From a virus, in IMG/VR virus record IMGVR_UViG_3300020020_000099, positions 1 through 38,291 of that record: a stretch of DNA of 38,291 nt. One strand, given 5' to 3'. Below, one piece after another: positions 30,549 to 38,291 of this stretch. Below the pieces are notes generated by a model, which saw only the letters and a program-made list of their open reading frames with translations, searched no databases and was not told where the DNA came from. Made by a program: the position numbers and the translations under genes. Every line of letters starts with the position of its first letter. Within the stretch, counting starts at the first letter, position 1.

Positions 30549-31060
30549 TGGCCATCGAAGTCGCCCGCCGCGTTGTGACCTTCACCGTCGCCGGCCTGCC
30601 GCAGGCGAAGGGCAACGCGCGCGCCTTCGTGCCGATGAAGTGGGCGCGCGAGGCCGTCGCCGAGGGCAAGGCGCCGCGGGCCGTCGTCACCCTCGACAAT
30701 CCCGACGCGAAGAATTGGGAGCAGCTGATTGCCTCCCAGGCCCAGACCGTAGCCGAGGGCCGGCTGTTCCTCGGGCCGGTCACCGTCGCAGTGATCTTCC
30801 GGCTGCCGCGCCCGGTCTCGGCGCCGCGGCGCGTCGTGCATCACGTGACCAAGCCCGACGTGGACAAGCTCGCCCGCTGCTGCCTCGATGCGCTGACCGG
30901 GATCGTCTTCGCCGATGACAAGGCGGTGGTCGACCTGCGCGCGCGCAAGGTCTACGTCCCGGCCGGCGCGCAACCCGGCGCGGATATCACGGTCGGCGAT
31001 GCCGTGGCGCCAGAGCCCGCGCCGACCTCGCTCGCTTTATTTTGGGAGGCCCAACCATGA
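30548..31060 (+). CDS. rusA: RusA-type Holliday junction resolvase
   Basis: A 170-residue RusA-family endonuclease. FTVAGLPQAKGNARAFVP (12-29) and the catalytic block at 102-130 are clear: KPDVDKLARCCLDALTG then VFADDKAVVDL, with Asp104, Asp106 and Asp123/Asp124 expected to bind metal. It resolves branched DNA before packaging. The ATG at 30548 overlaps the end of the initiator gene (TGATG). The length is somewhat above the usual 120-140, owing to a C-terminal extension. Confidence 0.9.
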   Translation: MAIEVARRVVTFTVAGLPQAKGNARAFVPMKWAREAVAEGKAPRAVVTLDNPDAKNWEQLIASQAQTVAEGRLFLGPVTVAVIFRLPRPVSAPRRVVHHVTKPDVDKLARCCLDALTGIVFADDKAVVDLRARKVYVPAGAQPGADITVGDAVAPEPAPTSLALFWEAQP

Positions 31061-31470
31061 AACACGCCGAACGCCTCGCCGCGATCGAGGACTTGATCGC
31101 GAACCCAGGCGCGCGCGATATCCGCCACGACCAGGCGCTGCGCGAGGTGCACCAGATCCTCACGCGCCTCTCCACCGACAACGAGTTTCAGGTCACCACG
31201 ATCGTCAGTCGCGCGGACGGCAAAGGCAGGCTCGATGTCGTCTGGTGCGGGCAACTCGTGCAGATGACGCCCGAGGCCGCGCGCTCGACCGCCTGGGTGC
31301 TCATCGAGGCCGCGTCGGTCGCGGAGGCCGAGGCCTCGCTGACGCGGTTCCTCAGACAGAGCGTCGGCATGACGCCCGAGGCCGCCGCGGCGATGCTCGC
31401 CGACTTCCGCAACTACCGCGAGGCCGATCCACAAAGCCTCGTCGCGCCGCAGAAAGGACAGCCGTCATGA
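31057..31470 (+). CDS. Hypothetical protein
   Basis: A 137-residue protein with no recognised domain. A helix with LAAIEDLIANPGARDIRH is followed by a beta segment (FQVTTIVSRADGKGRLDVVW) and two helices in its C-terminal half. GGGAGG precedes ATG 31057, which overlaps the rusA stop; the longer in-frame start at 31042 is less likely. Confidence 0.58.
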   Translation: MKHAERLAAIEDLIANPGARDIRHDQALREVHQILTRLSTDNEFQVTTIVSRADGKGRLDVVWCGQLVQMTPEAARSTAWVLIEAASVAEAEASLTRFLRQSVGMTPEAAAAMLADFRNYREADPQSLVAPQKGQPS

Positions 31471-32045
31471 GCCCCCGTCGCCGCCGCGGCCCACGCCGGC
31501 CGCCGAAAGTCGCCTATACGCTCCTGACGCGCGAGGCGCACGGGCCGAGCTATGCCCGGCTCGACAAGTTGGTCGAGGCGCACCACGACGAGTTGCGCGA
31601 CGCGCGGATCGCCCTCGCGTGGTGCACCTCGTGGCGCGCCGATCCCGATGGCCGCCAGACGCTCGGCCGCTGCAAGAAAGCGACGGCGCTCGATCGCGAG
31701 CTGATGGCGTGGGATTTCGTCATCCTGCTGCAGCAGGAGTTCTGGCAGAGCGAGTTCGTAACCGACGACCAACGCGATGCCTTGCTCGATCACGAACTCT
31801 GTCACGCGACCGTGAAGGAAGACCCGTTCAGTGGGGACCCTTTGCGCGACGACCGTGGCCGGATTGTGTATCGCCTGCGGAAGCATGACCTCGAAGAGTT
31901 CGCAGCGATCGCCTCGCGCTACGGCACGTGGAAGCGCGACCTCGAGTTGTTCGCCCAGGCGCTCGCGCGCGGCAAGCAGCAGCGGCTCACGCTCGAAGGC
32001 ACCGCCGCCCCTGCGGCGCCGGCGTCGCCCGAACCGGTGCATTGA
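31467..32045 (+). CDS. Phage metallopeptidase-domain protein
   Basis: A 192-residue protein with a zinc-peptidase motif at 109-113 (HELCH in DALLDHELCHATV). It resembles the putative phage metallopeptidase family (PF18894-like). Preceding features are RIALAWCTSWRADPDGR, LGRCKKATALDRELMAWDFV and a QEFWQSEF helix; following are GRIVYRLRKHDLEEF and a WKRDLELF segment. Members sit in phage early regions; the substrate is unknown. The C-terminal 25 residues are low complexity. Confidence 0.78.
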   Translation: MSPRRRRGPRRPPKVAYTLLTREAHGPSYARLDKLVEAHHDELRDARIALAWCTSWRADPDGRQTLGRCKKATALDRELMAWDFVILLQQEFWQSEFVTDDQRDALLDHELCHATVKEDPFSGDPLRDDRGRIVYRLRKHDLEEFAAIASRYGTWKRDLELFAQALARGKQQRLTLEGTAAPAAPASPEPVH

Positions 32046-32263
32046 TGCTGCTGCCGCGGCAGGACGGCGAGCCGGGCCCGATCTTCGATGAGTGGAGCCG
32101 ACAGGATCCGACGAAGGTCGCGTTTAGCGCCCTCGCGTGGCCGACCGTCGAGGAAACCACCGCGGCGCTCGCGGCCACGTGGCATGGGACCGATGTGCAG
32201 GCCCGCAGCGGGCACGCGCGGTACTACGGGCTCGCCATCTTCGTCCCGGGGCCCGTGGCATGA
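32045..32263 (+). CDS. Hypothetical protein
   Basis: A 72-residue protein of unknown function, with TGATG coupling to the gene before and ATGA to the gene after. Contains EWSRQDPTKVAFSALAWPTV; no motif recognised. Confidence 0.5.
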   Translation: MLLPRQDGEPGPIFDEWSRQDPTKVAFSALAWPTVEETTAALAATWHGTDVQARSGHARYYGLAIFVPGPVA

Positions 32264-32466
32264 ACGAGCCGCTCGCGCCGTGGCAGCGGCGCCACGCGAT
32301 CCTCAGCAATCGCGCGGCACTGCTGATCGACACGGCGAAGGATCCCGACCTGCCGCTCCTGGCCAGCGAGCGGCGGGCGCTGCGCGCGATCGCGGCGAAG
32401 GTGAGGGCGGCCGCGAACAGCGTGCTACGCGCGCAGGGGGGCGGATGCGAACCGAAGCGATCCTGA
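32260..32466 (+). CDS. Hypothetical protein
   Basis: A 68-residue, mainly helical basic protein (RRHAILSNRAALLIDTAKDP, ERRALRAIAAKVRAAANSVL). Function unknown. Coupled by overlaps to both neighbours. Confidence 0.5.
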   Translation: MNEPLAPWQRRHAILSNRAALLIDTAKDPDLPLLASERRALRAIAAKVRAAANSVLRAQGGGCEPKRS

Positions 32467-32678
32467 TGCCAGACGCGGCCGGCCGGTGCCGCTGGTGCCA
32501 ATGCACCGAGCGTCGGCCCTGCGCGTGCGGCTGCAGTTGGGCGAACGCGCGCCGGTCCCTCTGTAGCGCGTGCGTGGAGATCGACGCCATGGCGCGCACG
32601 CCGGCCGGGCGGAAGTTCATCGCGCGCCTACTCCAGCCGTTGATGGACGCGCCGCGCCTCCGGAGGGCCCGGCGATGA
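32445..32678 (+). CDS. Small Cys-rich protein
   Basis: A 77-residue protein with a compact cysteine cluster (CRWCQCTERRPCACGCSWAN then SLCSAC), which looks like a small zinc-binding domain frequent in phage early regions. ATG 32445 has GGGGGG upstream; the alternative ATG 32466 would overlap the previous stop (TGATG) and give 70 residues. Confidence 0.58.
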   Translation: MRTEAILMPDAAGRCRWCQCTERRPCACGCSWANARRSLCSACVEIDAMARTPAGRKFIARLLQPLMDAPRLRRARR

Positions 32679-32923
32679 CGCGCGAGGACGCGATCGCGAC
32701 CCTGACGGCCTTGCCGATCGGGCCGCCGCGCCGCATCGAGCCGGCGCCGGACGAGGTGATCGTCTGCGAATGCACCGAGCCGCTGCGCCTCGATGCCGTC
32801 CAGCACCTCGCCGAGCAGCTGCGGGCGGTCTGGCCGGCGCCGTACCGGATCGTCATCGTGGCGAACGGCCTGCGCGTTCACGTTGATCGCATCGAACAGG
32901 AGGTCAGCCCCCATGGACGTTGA
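32675..32923 (+). CDS. Hypothetical protein
   Basis: An 82-residue protein of unknown function with ATGA overlap upstream and CGGAGG ahead of the ATG. DEVIVCECTEPLRLDAVQHL and YRIVIVANGLRVHVDRI suggest a small alpha/beta fold. Confidence 0.52.
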   Translation: MTREDAIATLTALPIGPPRRIEPAPDEVIVCECTEPLRLDAVQHLAEQLRAVWPAPYRIVIVANGLRVHVDRIEQEVSPHGR

Positions 32924-33488
32924 CGCCGCAACCCTGACGGTCCCGTACCTCGAAGCGCTGGAGTCGTACAAGGCCTATGCCTCGGTGGTGCGCAGTGGCC
33001 ACGCGAGCGCCGATGACGTGCTCCTGTATCGCGGCCTGCGCGCCCTCGTGCGCGGGAAGAAAGTGATTGATCTGAACCTCGCGATCGGCAACGGCGGGCG
33101 TGATGTCCACGGCCGGCCGCTACTCGCGGTCGCGCGCGCCGACTGGCCGCGGGTGATCTGTCAGGGCTCGGGACACGGCTTTAAGTTCATGCCGCGCGCC
33201 TGGGGCCGCGGGCCGACCTCGAAGATTGAAGTCCCGCTCAAGACCTTTGCCGCGGCCGCAGTGAAAGAGCCGTGGGCGGTGAACTGCGAAGCCCAGGTGC
33301 CGCTGGTGCCGCCGCAGCATCGCCCGCGCGGCTCGCTGCGCCGCTATTGCCTCGTGTTCGAAGCCGAGTGGGACCGCCGGCCGCCGGTCGATCCGCTGCT
33401 CGTGCAACACGTGGCCGGGCCCTTCTACGTGGTGCTCGCGGCCTGGGACCTGACACCGCTGGAGCAGGCGGTGCTGCGGGCGAAGTGA
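32913..33488 (+). CDS. Hypothetical protein
   Basis: A 191-residue protein. An N-terminal helical part (YLEALESYKAYASVVRSGHA) is followed by a beta-rich domain (PLLAVARADWPRVICQGSGH, WAVNCEAQVPLVPP, PFYVVLAAWDLTPLEQAVL). Similar proteins occur in phage early regions but I know no function. AGGAGG precedes ATG 32913. Confidence 0.58.
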   Translation: MDVDAATLTVPYLEALESYKAYASVVRSGHASADDVLLYRGLRALVRGKKVIDLNLAIGNGGRDVHGRPLLAVARADWPRVICQGSGHGFKFMPRAWGRGPTSKIEVPLKTFAAAAVKEPWAVNCEAQVPLVPPQHRPRGSLRRYCLVFEAEWDRRPPVDPLLVQHVAGPFYVVLAAWDLTPLEQAVLRAK

Positions 33489-33622
33489 TGGCGGCCGCCC
33501 TGGTGGTGCTCGGCCTCGCCGGCGCCGCGGTCGCGATCGTTCGATGGTGGGTGCTCTCGCGCCGCGCACGGCGGGAGCAGCGTGCCTTTGCGGAACACGT
33601 GCGCCGAGTTGCCTGGAAATGA
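33488..33622 (+). CDS. Very small membrane protein
   Basis: A 44-residue protein with one hydrophobic N-terminal segment (ALVVLGLAGAAVAIVRWWVL) and a basic remainder (SRRARREQRAFAEHVRRV). TGATG coupling to the upstream gene supports it. Topology suggests N-out, C-in; role unknown. Confidence 0.5.
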   Translation: MAAALVVLGLAGAAVAIVRWWVLSRRARREQRAFAEHVRRVAWK

Positions 33623-33629
33623 GGACCGC

Positions 33630-34328
33630 ATGAACAGCGCCGACTATCAGCAGTTGTTTTTCTCCACGATTCAGCGGGCGCCTGGGCAGCCGGCCGATGA
33701 CTACGAAGCCGTGCTCGGCGCGAGTGGGATCCCGGCAGGCTACAAGCCGTATGTCGTGCCCGACTGCGCGACGATGCCGTTCCATGCGATGACGCAGCAG
33801 ATCGGCACCGATGGGCGCATTGCCGGGCGCATCTTCCTGCCCGCGAGTGGCCCAGACGAGAACGGGTACTACACGCACCCGTTCTCGCCGCTGAAGGACG
33901 GGCCGACGCCGGGCTCGCTGGTGTGGGAATGGCGCGACCTCGGGATCGGGCAACCGGTGGCCGATCCCTGCGGCAGTGCGGGCGGCGAGGGCGGCGAGGG
34001 CGGCGGCACCGGCCTCACCGAGGCGCAAGTGCAGGCGATGATCGACGCCGCGATCGCGCCGATGCAAGAGCAGCTCGCCGGCCTCGATGGGCGCGTCTAT
34101 GCGCTGGAGGCGGCCGCCTCGCAGCCGTTCCATGCGCACGGCGCGGTGAACCTGCCGATCGTGGTCGAAAGCCTCACCTCGATGCGCGCGAAGGGCGACA
34201 TTGACGTGGACGTGAAACCCGGCACGGCCATGCCGCCGCCGGAGACCGGAGGCGGCGACGAGATCAGCGGCGCGAAGCTCCTGTTCTGGCTGCGGCGCCG
34301 CAACGACGACGACGAGGCCGAGGGGTGA
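33630..34328 (+). CDS. Hypothetical protein with structural-protein character
   Basis: A 232-residue protein not recognised. The first 105 residues are an ordered domain (DYQQLFFSTIQRAPGQPADD, FHAMTQQIGTDGRIAGRIFL), then a Gly/Glu linker, a short coiled coil (VQAMIDAAIAPMQEQLAGLD, VYALEAAAS) that may trimerise, and a C-terminal beta segment. This layout (head, stalk, tip) recalls minor virion or fibre proteins although it sits in the early region. Confidence 0.55.
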   Translation: MNSADYQQLFFSTIQRAPGQPADDYEAVLGASGIPAGYKPYVVPDCATMPFHAMTQQIGTDGRIAGRIFLPASGPDENGYYTHPFSPLKDGPTPGSLVWEWRDLGIGQPVADPCGSAGGEGGEGGGTGLTEAQVQAMIDAAIAPMQEQLAGLDGRVYALEAAASQPFHAHGAVNLPIVVESLTSMRAKGDIDVDVKPGTAMPPPETGGGDEISGAKLLFWLRRRNDDDEAEG

Positions 34329-34519
34329 AGCGATTCCTCTGCTACGACGGCGGCCTCCTGGTCGACGCGACCAACGACGGGGATCGCGCGTTGACCTGGT
34401 TGCGCGAGGGTGCGCGATCGCCGCGCGCCTTCGTGCGTGATTGCGAGCGGCGGGAGGACGTGCGCTTCGCCCGAGGCGAGGCGCCGCCTCCCGCAGAGGG
34501 GACGCCATGCGCTTTATGA
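34325..34519 (+). CDS. Hypothetical protein
   Basis: A 64-residue protein with a GTG start overlapping the previous stop (GTGA). RFLCYDGGLLVDATNDGDRA and SPRAFVRDCERREDV are ordered; function unknown. Confidence 0.45.
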   Translation: MKRFLCYDGGLLVDATNDGDRALTWLREGARSPRAFVRDCERREDVRFARGEAPPPAEGTPCAL

Positions 34520-34860
34520 GTTTTGCGTTGACGACCGAGCAGGTCCTCGCGCGGACCAAGACCGTCACGCGCCGGGTCGGATGGCGCGACGCGCGTACGG
34601 GCCTGCGGTTTCAACCGGTGAAGAAAGTGCGCGGCCTCCCGCGCGGCGGCAAGGTCGAACCGATCGGCGGGCCTGTGCGCGTCGTGGCCACGCGCCGCGA
34701 GCCCCTCGATGCGTTGCTGGCGTATCCCGATCCGGCGGCCGAGGTCGCGGCGGAAGGATTCCCAGGCATGGACCCCGCCGAGTTCGTGCGGTGGTTCGCC
34801 CAGGCGCATAAGTGCGACCCGCGCGCGCCCGTCACGCGGATCGCGTTCGAGTACCTGTGA
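34507..34860 (+). CDS. ASCH-domain-like protein
   Basis: A 117-residue protein. FMSFALTTEQVLARTKTVTR opening, then RRVGWRDARTGLRFQPVKKV, GLPRGGKVEPIGGPVRVV and EFVRWFAQAHKCDPRAPVTR, fits the ASCH/PUA-like family, which binds RNA or modified nucleotides. KTVTRR is the recognisable core. Phage and prophage members are common; in this genome it could relate to the Mom-type modification, but nothing shows it. ATG 34507 begins the domain directly. Confidence 0.72.
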   Translation: MRFMSFALTTEQVLARTKTVTRRVGWRDARTGLRFQPVKKVRGLPRGGKVEPIGGPVRVVATRREPLDALLAYPDPAAEVAAEGFPGMDPAEFVRWFAQAHKCDPRAPVTRIAFEYL

Positions 34861-35084
34861 TGCCTAACCGAGGTGCAGCGCCGATGGCAAAGAAGCGGAT
34901 GGCAAGGAACCGAGCAGGGTTTCCTCAGCGCCTGTTCGTTCACCGCGAGAACAAAGACACGCGCGACGAGTTTCTGGCGATCGATGAAGAAGCCAACGCG
35001 CCGACGGCGGATGACGGGGCGCCGGTCGCGATCTATGAACTGCGCGAGGTCAAGGCCAAGCGCGTGACGCACGAGTTGAAGTGA
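34860..35084 (+). CDS. Hypothetical protein
   Basis: A 74-residue protein. PQRLFVHRENKDTRDEFLAI and APVAIYELREVKAKRVTHEL are ordered. The ATG overlaps the previous stop (TGATG); a second ATG at 34884 (AKKRMARNR) is possible. Function unknown. Confidence 0.52.
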   Translation: MPNRGAAPMAKKRMARNRAGFPQRLFVHRENKDTRDEFLAIDEEANAPTADDGAPVAIYELREVKAKRVTHELK

Positions 35085-35395
35085 GGATGCCGGACCCGAC
35101 GCGGAAGTGGGGCGCGGTCAACCTCCAGCGGCACGCGATGCTCGCGCAGGACGGGATCTATCTGCACGTCTGGCATGACGGCGTCGATGTCACCGGCCGC
35201 TGCCGATGGGCGACCGACGAGGGCGAGGGCGCCGCCGAACTGCTCGCGCTCGATGGCCGCGGCAAGCCGTACGTCGATGGAGCGGGCGAGGTCGCGATCG
35301 TCAAGGTGACCGGCATCGCCCTGGTGGAGGGCGCGCCCTTCGAGAACTGGAGCCCTCAGTGGCTCTCCGGCAGGCGGATCGATGCGGACGACTGA
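35081..35395 (+). CDS. Hypothetical protein
   Basis: A 104-residue protein starting at GTG 35081 (GTGA overlap) or ATG 35087. VNLQRHAMLAQDGIYLHVWH and DVTGRCRWATDEGEGAAELL suggest a beta-rich fold. Function unknown. Confidence 0.5.
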   Translation: MRMPDPTRKWGAVNLQRHAMLAQDGIYLHVWHDGVDVTGRCRWATDEGEGAAELLALDGRGKPYVDGAGEVAIVKVTGIALVEGAPFENWSPQWLSGRRIDADD

Positions 35396-35745
35396 TGCCC
35401 TGGGCGCCGCCGCGGACCTGTCGCTGCGGGCGCATCGGCCGCGGCCGGTGCCCGAAGTGCGATCGCGCACGCGGGACCGCGGTGGAGCGTGGCTATGACG
35501 CGGAGTGGGCGGCCTACTCGCGCGGCTGGCTCGCCCGGTTTCCCTGGTGCGGCCAACGCGCGGATGGTCGGCTGCATCCTGAGAACTCGAGGTGCGTGCA
35601 GGCCGGCGAGCGGCGGCGCGCCCACGTGACCGATCACATCGTGGCGCTGCGCCACGGCGGCGCGCGCCTCGATCCGAGAAACCATCAATCGCTGTGCCGC
35701 GGGTGCAACGCGGCGAAGGATGCGGCCCGCGGGCCGCGACTCTGA
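35395..35745 (+). CDS. HNH endonuclease family protein
   Basis: A 116-residue protein with an HNH beta-beta-alpha-metal site: DHIV (Asp80, His81), NHQSLC (Asn96, Cys101) and CNAAK (Cys104), after a zinc-type N-terminus (C9, C11, C19, C22) and an AEWAAYSRGWLARFPWC helix. Phage HNH proteins of this size usually flank the terminase and help packaging; if the genome is circular, this one is about 8.6 kb plus the missing part upstream of terS. A homing role is the alternative. Confidence 0.8.
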   Translation: MPWAPPRTCRCGRIGRGRCPKCDRARGTAVERGYDAEWAAYSRGWLARFPWCGQRADGRLHPENSRCVQAGERRRAHVTDHIVALRHGGARLDPRNHQSLCRGCNAAKDAARGPRL

Positions 35746-35753
35746 GGGAGACC

Positions 35754-37145
35754 ATGAAGAACGCTGACACCATCACCGCGTGCTGCGACCAGATCGACGT
35801 ACTCACCGAGCAGATTCGCACCGAGGCCGCGCGCCCGCCCGTTCCGCCGCGGCCGCCCATGCCGATCACCGTCGTCGCGGCGGATGACGACCTGCAATCG
35901 AAGCTGCAGACGGGCGGCCTGTTCGTGCTCGAAGCCGGCGGCGCCTGGGAGTTGGGCTATTCCTTCGAGGTCGCGAACACCGCGCTCTCGGGCGTCCTGG
36001 GTGACACCACGCTCGGCGGCGATCGCCGGCCGGCCCTGACGGTGCCCATGCAAGTCGACGGCGCCATCCTCGGCGGCACCACCGTGCGCGTCGAAGGCCA
36101 CGAGGTCGCGGTGCAACTCGGGCGCAACGACACGCAGCAGAACGCCGTCGACCTCGCGCCGCGGCGCGTGCTCCTGCACCGGGTGCTGTCCGCGGGACAT
36201 CGCGGCAAACGGTGCATCGAGGTCGACGCCGCCGACGTGTGGATCATCGACTGCGACGTGCGCGACCTGTACGACCCCGAGGGGCAAGACTCCCAGGCGA
36301 TCTGGATTGGCAACGCGCCGGGCCCGGTCCTCGTCGAGGGCGGATACTTCGAGGCCGCCAGCGAAAACCTGATGGTCGGCGGCGACCAGATGAAGATCCC
36401 GAACTGCCGGCCCACCGGGATCACCGTGCGCGACGCGGAGTTCCACAAGCCGCTGGCGTGGCGCGACCAGGGCGTCAAGGTGAAAAACATTCTGGAGTTG
36501 AAAGACGGGCACGACGTGCTCTTCGAGCGGTGCGCGCTCTGGAGTTGCTGGAAGTCCGCTCAGGATGGGTACGCGTTTATGTTCACGCCGACGCGCGGCG
36601 GCTCGCTGCGCAACGTGGTCGTCCGCGACTGCCGCGTCTGGGACGTGGGCGGGATCGTCAACATCACCGGGATCGATACCAACTACCCGAGCGAACCGCG
36701 GACGCAGGTCTCGATCATTGGCGGCGAGTACCGCACCAACACGGGCGCCATGGGCGGCACCGGCCGGTTCTGTTTGATCGGCCGCGGGCCCGAATGGTTC
36801 ATCGTGGAGGACGCCTTGATCGCGCACGAGGGCAGCGCCTTCATCGACGTATCTGACAAGGCGCCGGTCGATCTCCTGCGCGTCGCCGGCAGCACCTGGA
36901 ACTACGGCCAGTACGGGATCCGCATCGGCGGCTACAACCACGGCGACAACCAGCTCGGGATCGTCGCCGCCATTGAGATCGAGGGGAACACGATCAGCGG
37001 CGCGCACTCGCAATTCCGCGACCGCTATCCCCATAACACCTACGTCGACAGCATGAGCCGCGACCGCGAGATCGAGGTCGACGGCCGCGCCGAGGACTAC
37101 GCGCGCGAGGTCGCCGAGGAACTGGCGCGCGTGCGGCGCTGGTGA
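35754..37145 (+). CDS. Right-handed beta-helix protein
   Basis: A 463-residue protein. After a short N-terminal helix and a Pro-rich link, repeated coils of about 22-30 residues (VLLHRVLSAGHRGKRCIEVD, VWIIDCDVRDL, VLVEGGYFEAA, VLFERCALWSCW, VVVRDCRVWDV, FIVEDALIAHEGSAFIDV) give a pectate-lyase-like parallel beta-helix, as in tailspikes and depolymerases. A charged helix ends it (AREVAEELARVRR). No catalytic set can be assigned. It lies in the early region far from the tail genes, so it may be a tailspike expressed separately or a non-virion enzyme. GGGAG precedes ATG 35754. Confidence 0.75.
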   Translation: MKNADTITACCDQIDVLTEQIRTEAARPPVPPRPPMPITVVAADDDLQSKLQTGGLFVLEAGGAWELGYSFEVANTALSGVLGDTTLGGDRRPALTVPMQVDGAILGGTTVRVEGHEVAVQLGRNDTQQNAVDLAPRRVLLHRVLSAGHRGKRCIEVDAADVWIIDCDVRDLYDPEGQDSQAIWIGNAPGPVLVEGGYFEAASENLMVGGDQMKIPNCRPTGITVRDAEFHKPLAWRDQGVKVKNILELKDGHDVLFERCALWSCWKSAQDGYAFMFTPTRGGSLRNVVVRDCRVWDVGGIVNITGIDTNYPSEPRTQVSIIGGEYRTNTGAMGGTGRFCLIGRGPEWFIVEDALIAHEGSAFIDVSDKAPVDLLRVAGSTWNYGQYGIRIGGYNHGDNQLGIVAAIEIEGNTISGAHSQFRDRYPHNTYVDSMSRDREIEVDGRAEDYAREVAEELARVRRW

Positions 37146-37148
37146 GCC

Positions 37149-37622
37149 ATGAACCGCTGCCTATTCTGCGGCGGCGACGCGGCCAGCCCTGAGCACTTCA
37201 AGTATTGCGACGGGCGGCAGGGTCGCATCGAGGCGCAGCTGCTCGACGCGCGCGCCCATGCCGGCGACGGGGACTCGGCGCTGCGCGAGGCGGCGCCGGC
37301 CCTGGACGACGCGGTGCCGCTGCTCATCTCGGGCCTGGAGTCGGACACGTGGAACACCTCGGCGGCCGCGGCGATCAGCGTCGAAGAGTCGAAGGCCTCG
37401 CAGCGCGCGGAGGTCTTCGCGGCCATCCGCGCCGCCGGCAGCGAGGGCGCGACCGACGACGAGTTGCAGGAGCGGCTGCACCTCGATGGCAGTTCCGAGC
37501 GGCCGCGGCGGTGGGAACTTTGGAAGCTCAATCGGATCGCCATGCGCCGCGACGACCGAGGGGAAGTGGTGAAGCGGTTAACCCGCACGCATCGGCGCGC
37601 GGTCGTCTGGGTGGCGGCATGA
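37149..37622 (+). CDS. Zinc-finger plus winged-helix-like protein
   Basis: A 157-residue protein. The N-terminus has CLFCGG with H17 and C20 as possible zinc ligands. The C-terminal 70 residues (RAEVFAAIRAAGSEGATDDE, LQERLHLDGSSERPRRWEL, then basic residues to RRAVVWVA) look like a winged-helix DNA-binding domain found in phage small proteins. A regulator of early genes is plausible. Confidence 0.62.
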   Translation: MNRCLFCGGDAASPEHFKYCDGRQGRIEAQLLDARAHAGDGDSALREAAPALDDAVPLLISGLESDTWNTSAAAAISVEESKASQRAEVFAAIRAAGSEGATDDELQERLHLDGSSERPRRWELWKLNRIAMRRDDRGEVVKRLTRTHRRAVVWVAA

Positions 37623-37816
37623 GGAAGCGGACGGGTTCGTTGGCTATGGCCCGATACATGGTCACTGTTTGGACAGCGGGACACGCGAGCACCGTCGTCA
37701 TCGAGGCCGCCAACATGGCGGATACGCTGCGCGCGGTCGCCCTGGAGAAGCGGGTCGACCGGGCGCAAAACGTCGAGGTGACGGAATTGCTGCCGGCGCC
37801 GGAGACGGGCACGTGA
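37619..37816 (+). CDS. Hypothetical protein
   Basis: A 65-residue protein. MVTVWTAGHASTVVIEAANM and LRAVALEKRVDRAQNVEVTE suggest a small beta-alpha-beta fold. ATGA overlap upstream. An ATG at 37646 is an alternative start. Function unknown. Confidence 0.5.
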   Translation: MRKRTGSLAMARYMVTVWTAGHASTVVIEAANMADTLRAVALEKRVDRAQNVEVTELLPAPETGT

Positions 37817-38079
37817 GTTTCGATCGGGCGCTGCGGCACGAGCGGCGCGCCCTCGACCGGACGCGCGCCTACTTCATCGAGTTGCGTGGCGCACGCGACG
37901 CGGCGAGACGCGCGGCCGCGATCGAGGCGCTCCCGAGCGTGGAATGGAAGGGGCACCGCCTGCGGACCCTGCGGTGCCTGGGACCATTCGGCCGCGGCCC
38001 GCATCTCGTGCACGTGCCTGACTACGTGTGCTGGTCCCTGATTTCGCTGGAGTACTTCACGTGCCCGTATCACCGATGA
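37813..38079 (+). CDS. Hypothetical protein
   Basis: An 88-residue protein starting at GTG 37813 (GTGA overlap). RALRHERRALDRTRAYFIEL is a basic helix; the second half (RTLRCLGPFGRGPHLVHVPD, ISLEYFTCPYHR) contains Cys and His that might bind metal. Function unknown. Confidence 0.5.
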   Translation: MSFDRALRHERRALDRTRAYFIELRGARDAARRAAAIEALPSVEWKGHRLRTLRCLGPFGRGPHLVHVPDYVCWSLISLEYFTCPYHR

Positions 38080-38291
38080 CCGACACACCCACCACCGCGG
38101 CGCACGTCCTCGCGAGCGAACTGCGAAAACTGGGAGCCCTTCTGGCGGGGCACGCCGACCCGGCGATCGCCGACGATGCCGCGCCCTCGGTCCTCGTGGC
38201 CGCGGGGGTCATCGAGGCGCTCGCCGACCAGTTGCTCTGGCGCGCCGGCCTCGACGACGAGCTCGCGGTCTTGCTCTGTCGAATCCACACG
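38076..38291 (+). CDS. Hypothetical protein (partial, runs off the right edge)
   Basis: The first 72 residues of a gene that starts by ATGA overlap with its neighbour and has no stop before the window ends. The visible part is helical (HVLASELRKLGALLAGHADP, VLVAAGVIEALADQLLWRAG). Unknown function. It proves that the phage sequence continues beyond this window. Confidence 0.6.
   Translation, partial: MTDTPTTAAHVLASELRKLGALLAGHADPAIADDAAPSVLVAAGVIEALADQLLWRAGLDDELAVLLCRIHT

Overview
The window is one continuous stretch of a temperate, siphovirus-like dsDNA phage genome with very high GC (about 70 percent by eye) and almost no non-coding space. Most neighbouring genes share stop/start bases (ATGA, GTGA, TGATG). 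No bacterial chromosomal genes are present. The attachment site lies inside the phage sequence, between integrase and terminase, so the sequence reads as the free, circular or circularly permuted form rather than an integrated prophage. Both ends cut through genes, so the genome is somewhat larger than 38.3 kb. The host is unknown. GC content, the tRNA-Pro(CGG) attachment core and the small accessory families (DUF3768, BrnA-like, DUF6166, DUF3846) fit a high-GC Gram-negative or soil bacterium, for example Proteobacteria or Acidobacteriota, but nothing here settles it.

Layout. (1) 1-5.0 kb, rightward: end of an unknown gene, a ParB-like protein, a Mom-family DNA-modification protein, a tRNA-Gly-like structure, an excisionase-like HTH protein, a zinc-cluster protein, DUF3768, a BrnA-like protein and a tyrosine integrase. 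(2) 5.0-5.6 kb: non-coding attP with a 45-nt tRNA-Pro 3' half flanked by paired 11-bp repeats, then a GC-rich repetitive stretch and a 19-bp palindrome. (3) 5.6-21.9 kb, rightward: the late module. It holds the P27-type small terminase, large terminase, HK97 portal, S49 protease, major capsid, Ig-like decoration candidate, connectors, tail terminator, tail tube, frameshifted tail chaperones, tape measure, tail hub, a receptor-binding candidate and a holin candidate. (4) 21.9-25.6 kb, leftward: a tightly coupled block of small, mostly unknown genes, several with zinc-binding cysteine clusters. (5) 25.6-26.8 kb: the lysogeny switch, with a leftward XRE repressor and a rightward Cro-like protein separated by two operator-like sites 20 bp apart that overlap divergent promoters. 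(6) 26.8-38.3 kb, rightward: the early module. It holds a candidate annealing protein with a Cas4/RecB-like Fe-S nuclease, a replication initiator with iteron-like repeats inside its gene, a RusA resolvase, a phage metallopeptidase, an ASCH protein, an HNH protein, a beta-helix protein and many small genes.

How the parts work together: the repressor/Cro pair chooses between lysogeny and growth. In a lysogen, transcription from the repressor promoter could continue leftward into the unknown block of module 4, making that block a candidate lysogen-expressed accessory operon. In growth, module 6 supplies recombination and replication, the ParB/Mom genes may modify phage DNA against restriction, and module 3 builds and packages the virion. 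No endolysin was recognised in the window.
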